Assembly (NCBI GenBank): GCA_001273335.1
Contig: LFWV01000033.1
Span: 1-10,409 of the forward strand
DNA from: a miscellaneous Crenarchaeota group-1 archaeon SG8-32-3
GTDB taxonomy: Archaea; Thermoproteota; Bathyarchaeia; Bathyarchaeales; Bathycorpusculaceae
Direction of reading: 5' to 3'
DNA: 10,409 nucleotides
Shown: positions 5,024-10,409 of the stretch, piece after piece
Layout: each line of letters begins with the position of its first letter
How positions within the stretch are numbered: position 1 is the stretch's first letter
Made by a program: the position numbers and the translations under genes
The notes under the pieces: generated by a model
Seen by the model: the letters and a program-made list of their open reading frames with translations, nothing else
Told to the model about the DNA's origin: nothing
Databases searched by the model: none

Positions 5024-5662
5024 TTGACACAGAATAATGCAGCTAACAAACTAGTCCTTAAGGGAACGACAACAGTAGGAGTTGTTTGCAAAGACGGTGT
5101 AATATTAGCCTCAGACACCCGCGTAACCATGGGTTACTACGTAGCCCACAAATTCGGAAAAAAAGTATACCAAATAGATGATCACTTAGGCATGACCATA
5201 GCTGGAACAGTTGCTGATGCACAACGCGTTGTCGACATACTCGCCGCCAACGCCAAACTTTACAAAATCAAAATGAACCGCCCCATACCCGTAAGCGCCG
5301 CAGCTAGACTTGTTGCGAACCTGCTGTTTTCCGCCCGATACTTGCCGCTAGCGACACAGGTTCTTGTAGGCGGGGTGGACACGACAGGCCCACACGTTTT
5401 CAATTTAGACCCGTACGGGAGCCTGACAGAGGAAAAATTCGTCTCAACAGGTTCTGGTTCGCCAGTAGCCTACGGTGTACTTGAAGATAGGTACCGAGAG
5501 AACATGCTTATTAAAGAGGTGCTACCGACAATTGTTAAAGCCGTTAATTCGGCTATGAAACGCGATATCGCGAGCGGCAATAGTTACAACATCACAGTAA
5601 TAGATAACAACGGTTATCGCGAGTTGACGAAAGAGGAGAAAAATAAGCTTTTGACAAGCTGA
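5024..5662 (+). CDS. psmB: Proteasome beta subunit
   Basis: Catalytic subunit of the archaeal 20S proteasome, an N-terminal-threonine hydrolase assembled with the alpha subunit in the cytoplasm. From the TTG at 5024 it is 212 residues with a 14-residue propeptide ending KG; autocleavage would expose TTTVGVV. Numbering from that Thr1, the active-site partners are present: Asp17 in ASDTRVTMG and Lys33 in FGKK, with Asp167 and Ser170 in KRDIASGNS matching the conserved Asp166/Ser169. The open frame extends to a GTG at 4904, but that would give an unusual 54-residue propeptide and would start before the TATA box at 4935-4946. The TTG has an SD and yields the normal length. fttA starts 14 nt after the stop on the same strand, an arrangement seen in other archaea (adjacent in Methanocaldococcus as MJ1237/MJ1236). 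The alpha subunit is not in the window. Confidence 0.96.
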   Translation: MTQNNAANKLVLKGTTTVGVVCKDGVILASDTRVTMGYYVAHKFGKKVYQIDDHLGMTIAGTVADAQRVVDILAANAKLYKIKMNRPIPVSAAARLVANLLFSARYLPLATQVLVGGVDTTGPHVFNLDPYGSLTEEKFVSTGSGSPVAYGVLEDRYRENMLIKEVLPTIVKAVNSAMKRDIASGNSYNITVIDNNGYRELTKEEKNKLLTS

Positions 5663-5676
5663 GGAAGTTAAGAAAC

Positions 5677-7602
5677 GTGGCTCGAAGTTCAGGCAGAGAC
5701 AAAGACAAGATTGAGATAAGCCAGTATATACTTGAGAAAGTTCCAAGAGAAGCAGGAGTCACCCGAATAGAATACGAAGGACCTATGCTAGCTGTTTACA
5801 CCAAGAAACCAGAAATTCTGGTTGACCAAAGCAGTGTAGTAGCAGAAATTGTCGGCGTAATACGGAAAAGAATAGTCATCCGTCCGGACCCATCGGTTAG
5901 GCTTCCAGAAACAGAAGCCGAGAAGATGGCACGGGAACTGATATCCTCAGAAGCAGAGATAACCGACATAAACTTTGACCCCAGCCTAGGTGAAATAATA
6001 ATCGAAACAAAGAAACCTGGCTTAGTTATCGGCAGAAACGGCACAGTCCTGCAAGAAATTATAAAGAAAACAAAATGGCGTCCCCGCGTCTTGAGAAGCC
6101 CTCCGATAAAGTCTAAAATCGTCACGCATATGCGCCATTACCTTCACTCAGAAAGCAAAGAACGCGAACGCATACTTCGTACCGTAGGTGAAAGAATTTT
6201 CCGACCGAAAGCTTACGAGATTGGCGACATCAGAATGACAGTGCTCGGAGGAGCCCAAGAAGTGGGACGTTCAGCCTTCCTCGTTAAAACCAGAGAAAGC
6301 AGCGTATTACTGGACTGCGGCATCAATCCAGGCTCACAAAGACCGTTTGAGTCTTTTCCACGTTTTGACTGCCCAGAATTTCAAATAGACCAGCTAGATG
6401 CAGTGGTTATAACACACGCTCACCTTGATCACTGCGGCTTAACGCCATTCCTTTATAAATATGGATATGACGGACCTGTCTACTGTTCCGCGCCAACTTC
6501 CAATCTCATGACGATGCTACAGCTTGACTACTTGGACGTGGCAAACAAGCAGGGAGTAACACCGTACTACGACCAAAAGGATGTCCGCGAGTGCGTTTTA
6601 CACACAATTCCTCTTAGATTCGGTGTCGTCACTGACATAGCACCAGATATTCGTTTGACCCTACACAATTCTGGTCACATACTCGGCGCTGCCATGGCAC
6701 ACTTGCATATCGGCGAAGGCTTGCACAACATCGTTTATACAAGCGACTACAAGTTCGGAAGAACCATGTTGCTTGAGGCGGCAGCAACAGAATTTCCGCG
6801 CATAGAAACAGTCATCACCGAAAGCACTTACGGAGGACAAGAAGACTTCATGCCTTCCAGAGTTGAATCTGAGGAAAACTTAACCGCCGTCATAAATGAG
6901 ACATTAGAACGCAAAGGCAAAGTGCTTATTCCTGTTCCAGCGGTAGGCAGAGCACAGGAAATAATGCTCATCATTGACGGTTACATGAAGCGGGGATTGA
7001 TGAAGGAAGCACCAGTATTCATTGAGGGCATGATCTCAGAAGCTACAGCAATCCACACCGCATACCCAGAATATTTGAGCAGAGAAGTTCGTCATAGCAT
7101 CCTCCACGAAGAGGTTAACCCGTTCCAATCGGACTATTTCACAATCGTAGAGCACCCAAGTATTAGACAAACCATAATCGAAGGTGAACCGTGCATCGTT
7201 CTGGCAACTTCCGGAATGCTTGAAGGCGGACCTGTAATAGAATACTTCAAAAACTGGGCTGAGGACGAAAAGAACACGATAATCTTCGTCAGCTATCAAA
7301 TTGAAGGCACCATGGGCAAAAGGGTTCAGAAAGGAGTAAATGAAGTTACCATGATGGATAACGAGGGCAAAATGGCTGTTGTCCAAGTTAGAATGCAAGT
7401 GAATTCCATAGGAGGCTTTTCTGGACACTCTGATAGACGACAACTAATCAACTATTTGACCCATCTTAAGCCCAAGCCTGAAAGAATTTTTGTGTGCCAC
7501 GGAGAAAAAAGCAAAATCAGGAATATGGCAGGTTTCCTCGACCGTAAAGTCGGCATTAGCGCTGTCGTTCCAAATATTTTGGAAACCTTTAGGCTGCTGT
7601 AG
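5677..7602 (+). CDS. fttA: FttA / aCPSF1 beta-CASP ribonuclease, termination factor
   Basis: Archaeal homologue of the CPSF73 nuclease; in Thermococcus and Methanococcus this protein cleaves nascent RNA and terminates transcription. At 641 residues it is full length. An N-terminal KH-like region (about 1-75) is followed by a second KH domain with the GxxG loop GRNG (119-122). The metallo-beta-lactamase core starts near 185 with TVLGGAQEVGRS and carries THAHLDHCG (H247, H249, D251, H252), His334 in SGHILG and Asp357 in TSDYKFG. The beta-CASP insert and the returning motifs follow: ESTYGG, LATSGMLEGGP, His584 in SGHSD and His608 in VCHGE. The GTG at 5677 has GAGGA 11 nt upstream, straddling the psmB stop, so translation is probably coupled. 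The last 14 bp overlap the 3' end of convergent sepF. Confidence 0.96.
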   Translation: MARSSGRDKDKIEISQYILEKVPREAGVTRIEYEGPMLAVYTKKPEILVDQSSVVAEIVGVIRKRIVIRPDPSVRLPETEAEKMARELISSEAEITDINFDPSLGEIIIETKKPGLVIGRNGTVLQEIIKKTKWRPRVLRSPPIKSKIVTHMRHYLHSESKERERILRTVGERIFRPKAYEIGDIRMTVLGGAQEVGRSAFLVKTRESSVLLDCGINPGSQRPFESFPRFDCPEFQIDQLDAVVITHAHLDHCGLTPFLYKYGYDGPVYCSAPTSNLMTMLQLDYLDVANKQGVTPYYDQKDVRECVLHTIPLRFGVVTDIAPDIRLTLHNSGHILGAAMAHLHIGEGLHNIVYTSDYKFGRTMLLEAAATEFPRIETVITESTYGGQEDFMPSRVESEENLTAVINETLERKGKVLIPVPAVGRAQEIMLIIDGYMKRGLMKEAPVFIEGMISEATAIHTAYPEYLSREVRHSILHEEVNPFQSDYFTIVEHPSIRQTIIEGEPCIVLATSGMLEGGPVIEYFKNWAEDEKNTIIFVSYQIEGTMGKRVQKGVNEVTMMDNEGKMAVVQVRMQVNSIGGFSGHSDRRQLINYLTHLKPKPERIFVCHGEKSKIRNMAGFLDRKVGISAVVPNILETFRLL

Positions 7603-7963
7603 GCAGAGGCTTATTTGAAACTTGCCTGTTTTCTCGCCAGATTCTAATATTTGGCGGGCAAATGACTACCCGTTCTTCGCCTAGGCGGGCGATGTCTCCG
7701 CTGATGGATTCGGCGAACTCGTATAGTTCGTTTACTGCGCGTTTAACGTCTTCTATGCTCTTGCTTGCAAGGGGAGTCACGCGGAGAATCAGGACATTTC
7801 CTTTTTTGATTTCATTCTTGATTTCTTCTAAATCTGATAATTCGCGGAGAGGCATTGCCTTCAAGTAAGTTTTGTCTGAGACCTCTTTATCTTTTGAAGG
7901 TGGAACCACTGCTTTCTCGTCTTCTTCTTTCCTTGCTTTGCGGAATAATCCAAGATCTGGCAA
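7589..7963 (-). CDS. sepF: Cell division protein SepF (archaeal)
   Basis: Membrane anchor for FtsZ in archaea that divide with FtsZ. The 124-residue protein begins with a short possible amphipathic membrane-targeting segment (MPDLGLFRKARK), then a charged linker (to about 30), then the SepF/DUF552 core: YLKAMPLRELSDLEEI, the strand GNVLILRVTPL, a helix (SIEDVKRAVNELYEFAESI), SGDIARLGEERVVICPPNI and the end. The core is a good match to archaeal SepF; no FtsZ gene is in the window. AGAGGAG lies 5 nt before the TTG at 7963; a second in-frame TTG at 7978 would overlap that SD and is less likely. An AT-rich TATA-like stretch (about 7982-7992) precedes the gene. Its 3' end overlaps fttA tail to tail. 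Confidence 0.88.
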   Translation of the reverse strand: MPDLGLFRKARKEEDEKAVVPPSKDKEVSDKTYLKAMPLRELSDLEEIKNEIKKGNVLILRVTPLASKSIEDVKRAVNELYEFAESISGDIARLGEERVVICPPNIRIWRENRQVSNKPLPTAA

Positions 7964-7968
7964 GTTTT

Positions 7969-7975
7969 CTCCTCT
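7969..7975 (-). promoter_or_regulatory. Shine-Dalgarno AGAGGAG of sepF
   Basis: Minus-strand AGAGGAG, 5 nt before the TTG at 7963; it decides between the two candidate TTG starts. Confidence 0.6.
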
Positions 7976-8157
7976 CAACCTAATATTTAATTACCTTTCA
8001 ACAGTTAAGCGTTTCTTAATTTCAAGTCTGAATTCTGATAGCTAATATGAATTATATTAATAAGTGCCTTATGAATCCATGATAAAGATTACAACTTTAT
8101 GTTAAAAACAACGTTTGCTCTTTGACTTGAGGCATCCTCTCTACTCTGAAACGGTTT

Positions 8158-8661
8158 TTATTCAGCTAATGTTTTGGCGAAATTCCAGATTTTATCACTT
8201 ACAAAGTGAACGTTCTTGACGACGGCACCTTGCTTGGCGTTTCTAACGTTTGCTGAGTCATGAAGGCTTTCGCCCATGGCAATCGGTTTCCCATGTTTCT
8301 CATCAACAACCAGAACCAAGTCTCCTTTGCTGAATTCACCTTCAACCCGCACGATTCCAGGCGCCATAATGTCAGCGCCATTGCACACATAAGGAATCGC
8401 TCCCATGTCCACTACGATTTTCGAAGCCCTTGAAACGAAACCTTGGAAAAGCAGTGTTGGTATCACTTTTTTTTCAAAGTTAAAGAACAAAGGTTTATCA
8501 TTTATTAGGTAAACGTTGCCCATATCTGACTCGACAATTTCGACTTTGGGTTTTGGACCAAAAAGGGCTTCCACGTTAACCTTAAGCTTCTCCGAAACCT
8601 CATTTAGAATTTGCTTAACTTGTTTTGACTTTAAAGAGTGCTTTCGTTGTTTCTGGGGCAT
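8158..8661 (-). CDS. PUA-domain RNA-binding protein, MCT-1/Tma20-like
   Basis: 167 residues. An N-terminal domain (about 1-80: basic start, then LNEVSEKLKVNVEALFGPKPKVEIVES) precedes a C-terminal PUA domain (about 80-160) with VDMGAIPYVCNGADIMAPGIV, FSKGDLVLVVDE, GKPIAMGE and the terminal NVHFVSDKIWNF. This order and the closing motif correspond closely to eukaryotic MCT-1/Tma20, where the closing segment reads NIHYLNDGLWHM; those proteins bind the small ribosomal subunit in recycling and re-initiation. A ribosome- or tRNA-linked role is inferred by homology. The ATG at 8661 has GAGGA 5 nt upstream. The gene begins 18 nt after the leuS stop, so it is probably the second gene of that transcript. 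Confidence 0.85.
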   Translation of the reverse strand: MPQKQRKHSLKSKQVKQILNEVSEKLKVNVEALFGPKPKVEIVESDMGNVYLINDKPLFFNFEKKVIPTLLFQGFVSRASKIVVDMGAIPYVCNGADIMAPGIVRVEGEFSKGDLVLVVDEKHGKPIAMGESLHDSANVRNAKQGAVVKNVHFVSDKIWNFAKTLAE

Positions 8662-8679
8662 TGCAGTCCTCTCAAGTTG

Positions 8680-10409
8680 CTATTCTATGTAGATAGCAGG
8701 TTGACTGGGCATAGCCAGCGCTGCTCGGTGTTTAGGGTCAAAACGCTCTTGGTCTTCCTCATCGTAAACATTTACCTTCGCGTTAAACCTTTCCTCCAAA
8801 AAATCCAATGCGTTTTCGATGAACTCTTTTTCGTCTGCATTTTCAATTCTAGCGAGTTGCTCTTTTCTTTCGTTAGGCATCCTGTTTATCGTTTTCAATA
8901 CCTTGGGTACGAAACTGGCGACGGCCTTCATGTTCGCCCTCAAACTGTTGTCTTTGGAGAGTTCCTTCATAATCTCGTTCACTTTGACTTCACCCTGAAC
9001 CGTCTTTTCGAGAATACTATGGTAAATGCGCCACTTCCAATTGTTAGCCGTGTAATAGCACACGCGCTTAGGCGAAATCTTTGTAGCTCTCAAAATATTG
9101 GATGTGTCGTCAATCAATTCGTTCAGCAGGTTTTCTCGTTCCTCAGCAAGCACATCCACTTTTTCTTCGTCAACACTTGGCCACTCAGCCAGAGAAATGA
9201 AGCTCTCTTTTCCCGCGACGCTCCACAACTCCTCACAAATGTGCGGTGCAAAGGGCGCAAGAAGCCTAAGCCAAACTTCCAAAGATTCCTTAACAGCCGC
9301 GGCTTCGTTTTCGCCTTTCCTGTTAGCGTACCATCGGAAATCATTCCAAACTTCAAATAGTGCGATCTCCAATGCTGTTCTCGTTTTCAACTCATCAAGG
9401 TTTCTCGTAACCTCTCCGATGCGCTGCTGCATTTTGCTCAGCAACCACTTCTCCAAGTGCCCTGTCGCCCCGTTCTTAGCTTTCTCGATTATGTCTAAGG
9501 CGAGTTTGCGCAGAGATACTAATTTTCCTCGTATGTCTGCAGCGTTATCTCCTCTCCAGTCAGGGTCGTCCATGCCCTCGGCGCCTAGCAGAAGCGCGCA
9601 TCTCGTTGCGTCAGCACCGTAATTGTCCACAGCGTTTTTCATGGTTACGAAGTTGCCTTTTGACTTGTGCATCTGTTTGCCTTCAATCATGAGCATGCCG
9701 TTTACACCTATGGCTCTAGGCCAGTGTTCACGTGGAAAAAGCGCAGCATGGTGAAAAATGCAGAATGATAAGTGATTGGGTACAAGTTCTTTCGCTGAGA
9801 CTCGAAGGTCAAAGGGGTACCAGTATAGGAACTCGTTGCGCATAGCGTCCAGAATATCTGCGGGTATATCTGAAGCTTGGCAGACGTTTTTAGTTTCGCC
9901 TTTACCGTAAAAGATGTAATCAAATACTTCCCGTGTGAGCGTTTCAGGTTCTATTCCATATTCGCGGATGTGTTTGTTTATAGTGTAGAAAGCCATGTAG
10001 ATGGTTGAGTCGCTTAGGGTTTCCACAATCCAACCTTTGCCCCACGGCAGCGGTGTCCCGAAGCCTGTTGTCCTCGCACAGGCCCATTCTTTTAGCCAGT
10101 CAATGACCGTGAGAAAGTACTGCCGCGCGGTTTCAGGGTAAATCTGCATCTGAGCCACGACTTCTTTGGCTTTGGTTTTCCATTCAGCGTCACTGTAGTT
10201 TAAAAACCACTGGTCCGACAGGACCTTCACGATGCACGGTGTCATGCAACGGCACACGACGGGCTCAGACAAATCGTACATGCTGTCTGCGTAGCCGCGT
10301 CCTTTGAAATCCTTGATCAATAAGTCTTTGGCTTCTCGAACTGTTTTCCCAGAGTACATACCACAGTTTGCTTTGAGCACTCCACCGTGGAATTCCTTCT
10401 TATACAACG
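8680..10409 (-). CDS. leuS: Leucyl-tRNA synthetase, archaeal type (5' part outside window)
   Basis: Class I aminoacyl-tRNA synthetase that charges tRNA-Leu. The last ~576 codons are present; the frame is open through the right edge, so the HIGH motif and most of the CP1 editing domain are missing. Visible: the end of the connective region (YDLSEPVVCRCMTPCIV), the DQWFLNY segment, the GTPLPW...WIVETLSDSTIYMAFY block typical of archaeal/eukaryotic LeuRS, the KMSKS-loop region (9652-9678) followed by GNFVTMKNAV and YGADATR, then the anticodon-binding helical domain (KLVSLRKLALDI onward, LLAPFAPHICEELW) and the C-terminal extension ending QPAIYIE. The KMSKS loop reads KQMHKSKGN, with Gln for the first Lys and His for the first Ser; the second Lys and Ser are kept. 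The PUA gene follows 18 nt downstream. Confidence 0.96.
   Translation of the reverse strand, partial: LYKKEFHGGVLKANCGMYSGKTVREAKDLLIKDFKGRGYADSMYDLSEPVVCRCMTPCIVKVLSDQWFLNYSDAEWKTKAKEVVAQMQIYPETARQYFLTVIDWLKEWACARTTGFGTPLPWGKGWIVETLSDSTIYMAFYTINKHIREYGIEPETLTREVFDYIFYGKGETKNVCQASDIPADILDAMRNEFLYWYPFDLRVSAKELVPNHLSFCIFHHAALFPREHWPRAIGVNGMLMIEGKQMHKSKGNFVTMKNAVDNYGADATRCALLLGAEGMDDPDWRGDNAADIRGKLVSLRKLALDIIEKAKNGATGHLEKWLLSKMQQRIGEVTRNLDELKTRTALEIALFEVWNDFRWYANRKGENEAAAVKESLEVWLRLLAPFAPHICEELWSVAGKESFISLAEWPSVDEEKVDVLAEERENLLNELIDDTSNILRATKISPKRVCYYTANNWKWRIYHSILEKTVQGEVKVNEIMKELSKDNSLRANMKAVASFVPKVLKTINRMPNERKEQLARIENADEKEFIENALDFLEERFNAKVNVYDEEDQERFDPKHRAALAMPSQPAIYIE

Noticed and set aside
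8638..9622. Long plus-strand ORFs (240 and 174 codons) opposite leuS
   Set aside because: Antisense shadows of a clear LeuRS coding frame; no motifs and no ribosome binding sites.

Overview
The window is archaeal. It carries an archaeal 16S rRNA 3' end, TATA-binding protein, a proteasome beta subunit, the archaeal CPSF-like termination ribonuclease FttA/aCPSF1, an archaeal/eukaryotic-type leucyl-tRNA synthetase, archaeal SepF and an MCT-1-like PUA protein. Several genes have recognisable TATA boxes and Shine-Dalgarno sites complementary to the 16S tail seen at the left edge. The 16S gene is not followed by tRNA-Ala or 23S genes, so the rRNA genes are unlinked here. That, with the protein content, fits a Bathyarchaeia (MCG)-like or related TACK archaeon. 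The lineage is inference, made without a search.

Layout, left to right. 1-83 is the end of 16S rRNA. 84-505 is AT-rich and holds an orphan TATA box. 506-670 is a tiny zinc-ribbon protein, and 823-1467 is a type I signal peptidase. 1468-2517 is sparse, with two very small cysteine-rich proteins on opposite strands (1902-2012 +, 2248-2373 -). 2517-2735 (-) is an orphan protein of about 70 residues, divergent from TBP (2814-3374 +). TBP converges on a minus-strand pair, an MBL-fold hydrolase (4032-4721) followed by pyrE (3392-3958), whose 5' end lacks a normal start codon. A second divergent intergenic region separates that pair from the psmB-fttA operon (5024-7602 +). From the right edge inward on the minus strand lie leuS (partial), the PUA/MCT-1-like gene and sepF; sepF overlaps fttA tail to tail by 14 bp.

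The genes are mostly core information processing: transcription initiation (TBP), transcription termination (FttA), translation (16S, LeuRS, PUA protein), protein turnover and export (proteasome, signal peptidase), pyrimidine synthesis (PyrE) and division (SepF). I see no mobile element, CRISPR array, defence island or clearly novel multigene system. The less ordinary points are the unlinked 16S gene with a possible orphan small transcript behind it, the two tiny cysteine-rich proteins, an apparent one-base frameshift and a catalytic-loop lysine replacement in pyrE, a possible leaderless upstream ORF before psmB, and a variant KMSKS motif in LeuRS.
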